NCBI RefSeq assembly: GCF_004345645.1
Contig: NZ_SLWS01000018.1
Location: forward strand, 62,001 to 126,000
DNA: 64,000 nucleotides
Direction: 5' to 3'
Source of the DNA: Actinocrispum wychmicini
GTDB lineage: Bacteria; Actinomycetota; Actinomycetes; Mycobacteriales; Pseudonocardiaceae
The notes under the pieces are model-generated. The model saw only the letters and a program-made list of their open reading frames with translations. It did no database searches and was not told where the DNA came from. The position numbers and the translations under genes were made by a program. Every line of letters starts with the position of its first letter. The stretch's first letter is position 1. This document shows, one piece after another, positions 49,948 to 58,407 of the stretch.

Positions 49948-52900
49948 GTTCCCAAAGTAAGCCACGCCGAGATCGGGTTGCCCAGCCACCTGGTGTCCGG
50001 CGGGACGCCCTCGCCGCGCATCACCAGCGAGGCCGGTCCGATCGTGGCACGGGCGCCGACCTTCGCCCCGGGCAGCACGATGCCGTGCGGGCCGAGGGTC
50101 GAGCCGTCGTCCATGAGCACCTCGGACATGCTCATGATCCGGTCGTGGAACAGGTGCGTCTGCAGCACGCAGCCGCGGTTCACGCTCACGCCGTCGCCCA
50201 GGGACACCAGGTCGGCCTCGGGCAGCCAGTACGTGTCCAGGTAGACACCCCGGCCGATCTTCGCGCCCATGGTCCGCAGCCAGGCGGTCAGCACCGGCGT
50301 GCCCAGGGACGACGTGACCAGCCACGGACCGGCGACCACCTCCACGAACGTGTCCGCCAGCTCGTTGCGCCACACGAACGAGCTCCACAGTGGATGCTCC
50401 ACGGCCTTGAACCGGCCCACCAGCAGCCACTTCGCGGCGGTCGTCAGCAGGCAGGCGGCCACGCCGCCGGCCAGCAGGACACCACCGGACAGCAGCGCCG
50501 CGACACCGAAGCCGAACTTGACGGTGAGGGCTTCGAGGGCCGCCAAGGCCAGGACCGCCAACGCGACCGCGGCCATCACCGGGATGACCCGGCACGCTTC
50601 GACCAGCGCCCGCGCCAGGACGAGCCGTTTCGGCGGGTTGAACGTCCGGCTCGCGTCACCCTCGGCGGTCTGCCGGCGCAGCTTCATCGGCGGCATGCCC
50701 AGCCACGACGACCCCGCCTTGGCCCGCTTCGGCGTCGCCGACAGGACACCCACCAGGCCGCCGTTCGGCACCGCCCGGCCAGGCGCGGTCATGCCGGAGT
50801 TGCCGAGGAACGCGCGCTTGCCGACGCGCGCCGCGCCGACCCGGACCCACCCGCCGGCCAGCTCGTACGTGGCGACCATGGTGTCGTCAGCCAGGAACGC
50901 GCCGTCGCCGATGGTCGTCATCTTCGGGATCGCCAGCACGGTCGACGCCTCCACGTGCCGGCCGACCTTGGCGCCGAGCAGCCGCAGCCACACCGGCGTG
51001 AACAGGCTCGCGTACATCGGGAACAGCAGGATCCGGGACAGGTCCATCAGCCGTTCCGTGGCCCACGCCTGCCAACCGACCCGGCTGTGCACGGGGTGGT
51101 CGCCTTCCCGCAGGCCGATGCCCAGGAACCGGACCGTGACCAGGATCAACGCGGCGAAGCTCGCCATCGCCGTGACGGTCGCCAGCGGAACCGCCAGCAG
51201 CACGCTCAACAGGCCACCGTCAACAGCCGCGGCCAGGATCAGCAGACCGGGCACGGCGCCGAAAAGCGGGTACATGCCCATCAGCAACGCGGTGACGCCG
51301 TACGCGACGACCCAGCGCAACTTGCGTGGGGCGCGCGCGGACGGCCATGAGCGGTTGGGTTTGCCCGACCGCGCTGCCGGCGCGCCGGCCCAACGCTGAC
51401 CGGGCCGCACCGCGCCGACGACCGCCGAACCAGGGGCGATCTCAGCTCGTTTGCCGATCCGTGCGCCCGGGAACAGCGTGCTGCGCGCGCCGACCGTGGC
51501 GCCCGCGCCGATACGGATCTTGCCGACGTGCAGCTGGTCGCCGTCCATCCAGTAGCCGGACAGGTCCACCTCCGGCTCGACCGCCGCGCCCTTGCCGAGC
51601 TTCAACATCCCGGTCACCGGCGGCAGTGAGTGCAGGTCCGCGTCACGGCCGATCTTCGCGCCCAACACGCGGGCGTAGTACGTGATCCAGGGCGCGTTGG
51701 AAAGGTTCGACACACCGGTCGTCGCGGCGACCCGTTCAGCCAGCCACAGCCGCAAATGAACGCTGCCACCACGCTGGTAGGAGCCTGGTTTCAGGCCCTT
51801 CAGCAGCAGTCTGGCAGCGCCCGCGGCGATACCGAGCCGGCCGGGCGGACTCACGAACAGCAGCCAGCCGAGGCCGACGAACCACCACGAAACCGTTGGG
51901 CCCCAAGAGAAGATGTTGTTGAGCGCGGCGAGCGCGACCATCCACCGCAGGCCAACCAGAGTCAGCAGCGGAACCATCAGCAGCGTCTGCGCGACGGCTG
52001 CCTTGCGCGGCATCGGCGTGACGGTCCGCGTCATGGTCTGCGCGTCGCCCAGTTCGTCCAGGCGTTTGGCGAGATCGCGGAGCTTCGGGTTCTGATAGAC
52101 GTCGCTGACCGAAAGCCCCGGGTAGCGGCGGCGCACGAGCGACACCAGCTGGGCGGCACCCAGGCTGCTGCCGCCCCGGGCGAAGAAGTCCTCGTCCTCG
52201 GTGTCGACGCCGATGCCGAGGACCTCGGTCCACTGCTCGGCCAGCCAGCCTGCGGTGCCCGCCAGACCCGTGCTGGCGGTGGCCAGCGGCCAAGGCAGGG
52301 CGTTGCGGTCCACCTTGCCGGACGTCCGCGTCGGCAGCGTGTCCACGACCGCGAGCAGCGGCACCAACGCGGCGGGCAGCGCGGTACGCAGCCGCTCCAG
52401 CGCGCCGGTCTCGTCAAAGTCCTCGGCCACCACATAACCGACCAGAACCTGGTTGCCGGCCTTGGTCTTCTTCACGGCCGCCGCGGCGCCCGCGACACCG
52501 GGCAGCGCCTGCAAGGCGGCGTCGACCTCGCCAAGCTCGATCCGGCGGCCGCCGAGTTTGACCTGTTCATCGCCCCGGCCGACGAACACCAAGCCCTCCG
52601 GCTCGGCCTTGACCAAGTCGCCGCTGCGGTATGCGCGGTCCCAGCCGAGGGTCGGCAACGGTGCGAACTTCTCCGCGTCCTTGGCCACGTCCAGGTATCG
52701 GGCCAGGCCGACGCCGCCGATCACCAGCTCACCGACCTCGCCCATGGGCACCGGCTGTCCCTGCGGATCGACGACCGCCAGGTCCCAGCCGTCCAGCGGC
52801 ATCCCGATCCGGACCGGGCCCTCGCCTGTCAGCTGCGCGGCACACGCGACGACTGTCGCCTCGGTCGGGCCGTACGTGTTCCAGACCTCGCGGCCTTCCA

Positions 52901-53780
52901 CCGCGAGACGTTCCGCCAGCTCAGGCGGGCACGCCTCACCGCCGAAGATCAGCAGGCGAACCTCGTCCAACGCCTCCACCGGCCACAACGCGGCCAGCGT
53001 CGGCACCGTGGACACGACCGTGATCTCCTTCGCGAGCAGCCACGGGCCTAGGTCCATGCCGGTGCGCACAAGCGCGCGCGGCGCGGGCACCAGGCAGGCG
53101 CCGTGCCGCCAGGCGAGCCACATCTCCTCACAGGACGCGTCGAACGCGACCGACAGCCCCGCGAGCACACGGTCATCAGGGCCGATGGGTTCTTCGGTGA
53201 GGAACAGGCGGGCTTCGGCGTCAACGAACGCGGCCGCGCTGCGATGGCTGACCGCGACACCTTTCGGCGTGCCGGTCGAGCCGGACGTGAAAATGATCCA
53301 GGCGTCGTCGTTCGGGCCAGGGCCGCCGGCGATCCGCATCGGCTGCCCGACCGGCCGGATCGTGCCCTGCGAACCGATCACCGCGGCGACGCCGGCCTCG
53401 GCCCACACCAGCTCGGCGCGCTCGTCCGGGTCGTCCGCGTCCACCGGCACGTAGGCGGCGCCGGCCGCGAGGACCGCGAGAATAGAGAGGTACAGCTCGG
53501 CGGTGCCGGACTCGACGCGGATCCCCACGCGGTCGCCGACGCCGACGCCGGTCGACGCCAGGATCTCGCGGCGCGCCTCCACCTCGACCATGAGCTGGCG
53601 GTACGTGATCACGCCGGTGCCGTCGTCAAGCGCGGCGGCGTGCGGGTGCTGGCGCGCGGTCGCGGCCAGGATGTCCACGAGCGTGCGTTCCGGTGGCGTG
53701 GTTCCGCCGGAGAACAACAGGGACGGGGCTTCAACCGTTCCGGAGCCGAGCAGCAGCTGACTTTCATCCAGGACGGTCAA
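49944..53780 (-). CDS. Pls/PosA-type polyamino-acid synthetase (A-T-membrane-tandem LbH domains)
   Basis: 1278 residues, close to epsilon-poly-L-lysine synthetase in length. Order: adenylation domain (about 30-500; DDAWIIFTSGSTGTPKGVAVSH, NTYGPTEATVVACA, YRSGDLVKAEPEGLVFVGRGDEQVKLGGRRIELGEVD, Lys in TRTSGKVDRNALP); thiolation domain (GGSSLGAAQLV, about 540); then six hydrophobic segments alternating with three left-handed beta-helix-like domains (LGAKIGRDADLHSL, LGAKVGRHVEASTVLAIPKMTTIGDGAFL, MGAKIGRGVYLDTYWLPEADLVSLGDGVSV). This is the Pls family plan, whose C-terminal domains join free monomers into a homopolymer. Specificity residues resemble basic-amino-acid codes (see findings). TTG 53780 start with GGGAG. 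Product not proven. Confidence 0.9.
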   Translation of the reverse strand: MTVLDESQLLLGSGTVEAPSLLFSGGTTPPERTLVDILAATARQHPHAAALDDGTGVITYRQLMVEVEARREILASTGVGVGDRVGIRVESGTAELYLSILAVLAAGAAYVPVDADDPDERAELVWAEAGVAAVIGSQGTIRPVGQPMRIAGGPGPNDDAWIIFTSGSTGTPKGVAVSHRSAAAFVDAEARLFLTEEPIGPDDRVLAGLSVAFDASCEEMWLAWRHGACLVPAPRALVRTGMDLGPWLLAKEITVVSTVPTLAALWPVEALDEVRLLIFGGEACPPELAERLAVEGREVWNTYGPTEATVVACAAQLTGEGPVRIGMPLDGWDLAVVDPQGQPVPMGEVGELVIGGVGLARYLDVAKDAEKFAPLPTLGWDRAYRSGDLVKAEPEGLVFVGRGDEQVKLGGRRIELGEVDAALQALPGVAGAAAAVKKTKAGNQVLVGYVVAEDFDETGALERLRTALPAALVPLLAVVDTLPTRTSGKVDRNALPWPLATASTGLAGTAGWLAEQWTEVLGIGVDTEDEDFFARGGSSLGAAQLVSLVRRRYPGLSVSDVYQNPKLRDLAKRLDELGDAQTMTRTVTPMPRKAAVAQTLLMVPLLTLVGLRWMVALAALNNIFSWGPTVSWWFVGLGWLLFVSPPGRLGIAAGAARLLLKGLKPGSYQRGGSVHLRLWLAERVAATTGVSNLSNAPWITYYARVLGAKIGRDADLHSLPPVTGMLKLGKGAAVEPEVDLSGYWMDGDQLHVGKIRIGAGATVGARSTLFPGARIGKRAEIAPGSAVVGAVRPGQRWAGAPAARSGKPNRSWPSARAPRKLRWVVAYGVTALLMGMYPLFGAVPGLLILAAAVDGGLLSVLLAVPLATVTAMASFAALILVTVRFLGIGLREGDHPVHSRVGWQAWATERLMDLSRILLFPMYASLFTPVWLRLLGAKVGRHVEASTVLAIPKMTTIGDGAFLADDTMVATYELAGGWVRVGAARVGKRAFLGNSGMTAPGRAVPNGGLVGVLSATPKRAKAGSSWLGMPPMKLRRQTAEGDASRTFNPPKRLVLARALVEACRVIPVMAAVALAVLALAALEALTVKFGFGVAALLSGGVLLAGGVAACLLTTAAKWLLVGRFKAVEHPLWSSFVWRNELADTFVEVVAGPWLVTSSLGTPVLTAWLRTMGAKIGRGVYLDTYWLPEADLVSLGDGVSVNRGCVLQTHLFHDRIMSMSEVLMDDGSTLGPHGIVLPGAKVGARATIGPASLVMRGEGVPPDTRWLGNPISAWLTLGT

Positions 53781-53923
53781 TCGGACTCCCTACTCCGCGT
53801 ATCAAGGCCAGCCCAAAACAATAACGACTAGATGAACAAAGAGCCAACTGGTGTGGCACGAGTCCCAGCCGGCAGTCACACACATCGGATCTCATACGAA
53901 CGGCGTCTAGCCAGTTCGAGGCA

Positions 53924-53978
53924 GTAAACGCTTACATTGCGGTGTTCTCTGCTGATTTTTGTTTGATTCTGTTGGACA
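53924..53978 (+). promoter_or_regulatory. Promoter region of the first alpha-galactosidase with LacI-like operator and repeats
   Basis: GTAAACGCTTAC (53924-53935) is a LacI-family-like imperfect palindrome centred on CG. Downstream, two near-direct repeats (TGATTTTTGTT and TGATTCTGTT, 53953-53973) then GGACA precede the ATG at 53995. Similar repeats lie before the second alpha-galactosidase. Confidence 0.5.
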
Positions 53979-53994
53979 ACAACGGTGAGGTCCG

Positions 53995-55986
53995 ATGTTT
54001 AAGTACCTTCGAAGAGTCGCGGCAGCGACACTGCTGGTGACCGTCGGTGTGTCGCCGACGGCGACGGCGGCCGTCACGCCTGGGGACGGGCTGGCGCTGA
54101 CGCCGCCCATGGGCTTCAACAACTGGAACTCCACGCACTGCGGCGCCGAGTTCACCGAGGCGATGGTCAAGGGCATCGCCGACATCTTCGTGGCCAAGGG
54201 CCTGAAGGACGCCGGCTACCAGTACGTCAACCTGGACGACTGCTGGGCCCTGCCGCACCGGGACAGTTCGGGCAACCTCGTACCCGACCCGATCAGGTTC
54301 CCGAACGGCATCAAGGCCGTCGCCGACTACGTGCACGCCCAAGGCCTGAAGTTCGGCATCTACACCAGCGCCGGCACCAAGACCTGCAACACAGCCGGCT
54401 TCCCCGGCGGCCTCGGCCACGAACAGCAGGACGCCAACCTGTTCGCGTCCTTCGGCGTCGACTACCTGAAATATGACAACTGCAACAACCAAGGCGTCGA
54501 CGCCAAACTCCGCTACGGGGCGATGCGCGACGCCCTGCGCAACACCGGCCGGCCGATCGTCTTCTCGTTGTGCGAGTGGGGGCAGAACAAGCCGTGGCAG
54601 TGGGCGTCGGACGTGGGTCACCTGTGGCGGACCACCGGCGACATCAGTGACAACTACGCCAAGATGCTGTCGATCGCCAAACAGAACTGGGTGCTTGCCC
54701 CGTTCGCCGGGCCCGGCCACTGGAACGACCCGGACATGCTCGAAGTCGGCAACGGCGGCATGACAGCAACCGAGTACCGGTCCCACTTCAGCCTGTGGTC
54801 AATGATGTCCGCACCCCTGCTGATCGGCACCGACCTGCGAAAAGCCACCCCCGCCACCTTCGAGATGCTCAGCAACCGCGAGGTCATCGCCATCGACCAG
54901 GACCCACTCGGCATCCAGGCAACGGTGTCGCGCACCACCAACGGCCTCAACGTCCTGGTGAAACCCCTCCAGAACGGCGAAAAAGCAGTCCTGCTGTTCA
55001 ACGAAGGGGAGACACCGAACCAGATCACCACCAGCGCCACGGAAATCGGCCTCCCCCGGTCGCCCGCCTACCGTCTACGTGACCTCTGGACCCACACAGA
55101 CACCCACACGGCCAACACGATCTCAGCGACACTGCCCCCGCACGCCAGCGCGATGTTCCGCGTGAGCACCGACCGTCACTGGGCGACGTATCCACCCGCA
55201 ATGGACGCCGGCGCCACCATCGCGACGGTCTACCCAGGCGCCCTGCCCATCGTCACCCCCGGTACAACCACCTCGGTCATCACCACTGTCACCAACAACG
55301 GCCGTCTCCCAGCCATCGGCGTCGACACGACCCTGACCGCGCCGAACGGCTGGACCGCACAACCCCAGTCGTCCACCTCAGCCATCGTCCTGCGGACCGA
55401 CCAGTCCCTGAGTACACAGTGGACAATAACGGTCCCGCCCGGACTCACCCCGGGCAAGTACGCCTTCACCGGCGCGGCGACCCTCCGTCCCAACGTGACC
55501 CTGCCGTACACACTGGACGTGGTCATACCGGGCGCGCCCCCACTGGCACCCGCCTACCTGAGCGACCTGAAGTGGCTGCGCTCCACCAACGGCTTCGGCC
55601 CGGTGGAACTCGACCACAGCAACGGAGAATCAAAACCCGGCGACGGCCACACCATGACCATCCATGGCGTCACCTACCCCAAAGGCCTCGGCACCCACGC
55701 CCCCAGCGTGGTCGAGTTCTACACAGCCGGCCACTGCACCACGGTCACCGCCGACGTGGGAATAGACGACGAGAAAGCCGGCGCGGGCACAGCCACCTTC
55801 GAAATCTGGTCCGACGGCACCAAAGTCGCCGACAGCGGCCTGATGACCACCAAGAAGCCCGCCCAACCACTGCAAGGGAACATCACAGGCGCCACCCTCC
55901 TCCGCCTGATCACCACCGACGGAGGAGACGGCAACAACAGCGACCACACCGACTGGGCCAACGCCCACATCACCTGCACCAACTGA
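53995..55986 (+). CDS. Secreted GH27 alpha-galactosidase with C-terminal NPCBM-like domain
   Basis: 663 residues. Signal peptide (VAAATLLVTVGVSPTATAA), then a GH27 catalytic domain (LTPPMGFNNWNSTHCGAEF, YVNLDDCWALP, nucleophile Asp in DYLKYDNCNNQG, acid/base Asp in LWRTTGDISDNY), a beta-sandwich, an NEW3-like Ig module (about 425-505), and an NPCBM-like carbohydrate-binding module (THAPSVVEFYTAGHC..., DEKAGAGTATFEIWSDG). It hydrolyses terminal alpha-galactose from plant galactosides such as galactomannan or raffinose-type sugars. Clear AGGTCCG site before ATG 53995. Confidence 0.93.
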   Translation: MFKYLRRVAAATLLVTVGVSPTATAAVTPGDGLALTPPMGFNNWNSTHCGAEFTEAMVKGIADIFVAKGLKDAGYQYVNLDDCWALPHRDSSGNLVPDPIRFPNGIKAVADYVHAQGLKFGIYTSAGTKTCNTAGFPGGLGHEQQDANLFASFGVDYLKYDNCNNQGVDAKLRYGAMRDALRNTGRPIVFSLCEWGQNKPWQWASDVGHLWRTTGDISDNYAKMLSIAKQNWVLAPFAGPGHWNDPDMLEVGNGGMTATEYRSHFSLWSMMSAPLLIGTDLRKATPATFEMLSNREVIAIDQDPLGIQATVSRTTNGLNVLVKPLQNGEKAVLLFNEGETPNQITTSATEIGLPRSPAYRLRDLWTHTDTHTANTISATLPPHASAMFRVSTDRHWATYPPAMDAGATIATVYPGALPIVTPGTTTSVITTVTNNGRLPAIGVDTTLTAPNGWTAQPQSSTSAIVLRTDQSLSTQWTITVPPGLTPGKYAFTGAATLRPNVTLPYTLDVVIPGAPPLAPAYLSDLKWLRSTNGFGPVELDHSNGESKPGDGHTMTIHGVTYPKGLGTHAPSVVEFYTAGHCTTVTADVGIDDEKAGAGTATFEIWSDGTKVADSGLMTTKKPAQPLQGNITGATLLRLITTDGGDGNNSDHTDWANAHITCTN

Positions 55987-56000
55987 AAACCCACCCCCAA

Positions 56001-56028
56001 GAGGGCGCCGCCACCAAGCGGCGCCCTC
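56001..56028 (+). terminator. Terminator hairpin after the first alpha-galactosidase
   Basis: Perfect 11-base arms GAGGGCGCCGC and GCGGCGCCCTC flank a 6-base loop, 15 bases after the stop. Confidence 0.8.
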
Positions 56029-56233
56029 AGTTCGATGCCCCCTCCTGCGACGCTCTCCCAGCCAGTGCCCACCCCAACGACGCCCCTCCCAGCCCAACAC
56101 CCCAATCCAGAAGCTGGATCGCACCGCGTGGGTTGCCGTATCCGCCCACTGTTCGCGCCCGTTCGAGCTGTGTCCACCAGGTTCGACATGGCTCGCGAAC
56201 AGTCAACAATATCGAACACTTCTTGGTGAAGTC

Positions 56234-56303
56234 TTGACAGTCGATCGGTCTCGTCGTGTTATTGCGTCGATATCCGCTCGATTTTGTTCGATTATGTTGG
56301 ACA
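56234..56303 (+). promoter_or_regulatory. Promoter and repeats upstream of the second alpha-galactosidase
   Basis: TTGACA (56234-56239), a 17-base spacer and TGTTAT (56257-56262) form a near-consensus housekeeping promoter. Just downstream, CGATTTTGTT and CGATTATGTT then GGACA (56279-56303) repeat the pattern before the first alpha-galactosidase. The rest of the 334-base gap from 55987 holds only the terminator hairpin. Confidence 0.65.
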
Positions 56304-56320
56304 TTCAATGGTGAGGTCCG

Positions 56321-56434
56321 ATGCTCAAACATGTTCGTAGGGTGACCGTGGCGGTGGGGGTTGGAGCCCTTGTCGCCGTCGGGTCACTCCCAACGCCACA
56401 GCGTCAGTCACCCCTGGTGATGGTTTGGCGCTGA
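56321..56434 (+). other. Detached signal-peptide reading frame of the second alpha-galactosidase
   Basis: ATG 56321 with the same GGTGAGGTCCG site as gene 1 opens MLKHVRRVTVAVGVGALVAV, a normal signal-peptide start. One base short in the G run at 56381-56383 shifts the frame, giving SLPTPQ... and a TGA at 56432. Adding one G would read GVTPNATASVTPGDGLALTPP, matching gene 1 (GVSPTATAAVTPGDGLALTPP). Either an inactivating deletion or a sequencing error. Confidence 0.8.
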
Positions 56435-58317
56435 CGCCGCCCATGGGCTTCAACAACTGGAACTCCACCAACTGCCGGGCCGAGTTCACCGAGACGATGG
56501 TCAAGGGCATCGCCGACATCTTCGTGGCCAAGGGCCTGAAGGACGCCGGCTACCAGTACGTCAACCTCGATGACTGCTGGGCCCTGCCCCAACGCGACGC
56601 CGCCGGTGACCTGGTCCCTGACCCTGTGCGTTTTCCCCACGGCATCAAGGCTGTGGCCGACTATGTGCACGCCCAAGGCCTGAAGTTCGGCATCTACACC
56701 AGCGCCGGCACCATGACCTGCAGCAATGTCGGCTTTCCCGGCGGGCTGGGTCACGAACAGCAAGACGCCAACCTGTTCGCGTCCTTCGGCGTCGACTACT
56801 TGAAATATGACAACTGCAACAACCAAGGCGTCGACGCCAAACTCCGCTACACCACCATGCGTGACGCCCTGCGCAAGACCGGCCGGCCCATTGTGTTCTC
56901 CCTGTGTGAGTGGGGCGAGAACCAGCCGTGGACGTGGGCCTCGGATGTCGGCCACCTGTGGCGGACCACCGGCGACATCAGCGACAGCTACGACAGCATG
57001 CTCGCCATCGCGAAGAAGAACTGGACGCTGTCCGCATTCGCCGGACCCGGCCACTGGAACGACCCGGACATGCTCGAAGTCGGCAACGGCGGCATGACGG
57101 CAACCGAGTACCAGTCCCACTTCAGCCTGTGGTCAATGATGTCCGCACCGCTACTGATCGGCACCGACCTACGCAAAGCCACCCCCGCCACCTTCGACAT
57201 GCTCAGCAACCGCGACGTCATCGCCATCGACCAGGACCGGCTCGGCGTCCAAGCCACCCCACTGCACACCGCCAACGGCCTCGACGTGCTGGTGAAACCC
57301 CTCCAGAACGGCGACAAAGCAGTCCTGCTGTTCAACGAAGGCGACACGCCCAACCGGATCACCACGACCACGGCGGAGATCGGCCTTCCCCGCGCCGGGG
57401 CGTACAAGATCCGCGATCTGTGGGCGCACACAGACCGGCACACCGCCGGCACGATCGCTGCAACGCTGCCACCGCACGGCAGTGCGATGTTCCGCGTAAG
57501 CACCGACCGTCACTGGGCGGCATACCCACCCGCGGTGGACACAGCCGCGAGTGTGCCGACCGTGTACCCAGGCGCACTGCCGCTCGTGCCACCGGGCAAG
57601 GCCGCGACCGTCACCACCACTGTGACCAACAGCGGCCGGCTACCCGCGATCGACACCCGCGTCGAACTGACCGGGCCCGCCGGGTGGTCGATCAAGCACT
57701 CGTCGGCTCCGTCGACGATCATCCTGCCCACGAACCAGTCGTTCAGTACCACGTGGACAGTGACGACGCCGGCGAACGTCAAACCCGGGCAGTACTCGCT
57801 GACTGTCCAGACCAGATACCAACCGGGCGGTTCGTCGACCTACGCGCTCGACGTGGTCGTTCCCGACCCGGCGCCGACAGCGTCCACCTATTTGAGCGAC
57901 CTGCCGTGGCTGCGAATGAGCAACGGCTGGGGACCGGTGGAACGCGACCGCAGCAATGGCGAAGACAACGCCGGTGACGGCAACCCGATCACCATCAACG
58001 GCGTCACCTACGCCAAAGGTCTCGGCGCGCACGCACCCGGCGTGATCGAGTACTACGTCGCCGGCAACTGCACCTCGGTCACCGCCGACGTCGGTGTCGA
58101 CGACGAGAAAGGCGCCAACGGGACCGTCAGCTTCGAGATCTGGGCCGACGGGACCAAGGTCGCCGACAGCGGCGTCCTGACCAACCAGATGCCCGCGAAA
58201 CCGCTGCAGGCCAACGTCACCGGCGCCACACTCGTTCGCTTGATCACGGGCGACGGCGGCGACGGCATCAACAGCGACCACGGCGACTGGGCCAACGCCC
58301 ACATCACCTGCGCCTGA
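56425..58317 (+). CDS. GH27 alpha-galactosidase paralogue, signal peptide out of frame
   Basis: 630 residues from TTG 56425. Catalytic features are intact: DYLKYDNCNNQG, LWRTTGDISDSYD, and an NEW3-like and NPCBM-like C-terminus (LGAHAPGVIEYYVAGNC, DEKGANGTVSFEIWADG). Similarity to the adjacent gene is high through the catalytic domain and lower in the C-terminal modules, so it is an older tandem duplicate. As read, the only starts in this frame give a protein without a secretion signal, which would be cytoplasmic and probably idle. With one base restored it would begin at 56321 and be secreted. Confidence 0.85.
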   Translation: MALTPPMGFNNWNSTNCRAEFTETMVKGIADIFVAKGLKDAGYQYVNLDDCWALPQRDAAGDLVPDPVRFPHGIKAVADYVHAQGLKFGIYTSAGTMTCSNVGFPGGLGHEQQDANLFASFGVDYLKYDNCNNQGVDAKLRYTTMRDALRKTGRPIVFSLCEWGENQPWTWASDVGHLWRTTGDISDSYDSMLAIAKKNWTLSAFAGPGHWNDPDMLEVGNGGMTATEYQSHFSLWSMMSAPLLIGTDLRKATPATFDMLSNRDVIAIDQDRLGVQATPLHTANGLDVLVKPLQNGDKAVLLFNEGDTPNRITTTTAEIGLPRAGAYKIRDLWAHTDRHTAGTIAATLPPHGSAMFRVSTDRHWAAYPPAVDTAASVPTVYPGALPLVPPGKAATVTTTVTNSGRLPAIDTRVELTGPAGWSIKHSSAPSTIILPTNQSFSTTWTVTTPANVKPGQYSLTVQTRYQPGGSSTYALDVVVPDPAPTASTYLSDLPWLRMSNGWGPVERDRSNGEDNAGDGNPITINGVTYAKGLGAHAPGVIEYYVAGNCTSVTADVGVDDEKGANGTVSFEIWADGTKVADSGVLTNQMPAKPLQANVTGATLVRLITGDGGDGINSDHGDWANAHITCA

Positions 58318-58322
58318 CCACC

Positions 58323-58401
58323 CGTGGACACTGTGGACGGTTCCGCCACAGTGTCCACGGCCGTGGTCCGACCGTCCCGTGCACGAAGTGCACGGGACGG
58401 T
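58323..58401. terminator. Double hairpin between convergent genes
   Basis: Two perfect 14-base stems in a row: CGTGGACACTGTGG with CCACAGTGTCCACG (58323-58359) and ACCGTCCCGTGCAC with GTGCACGGGACGGT (58371-58401). They follow the second alpha-galactosidase and precede the end of the opposing peptidase, probably serving both. Confidence 0.8.
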
Positions 58402-58407
58402 GTCTTG

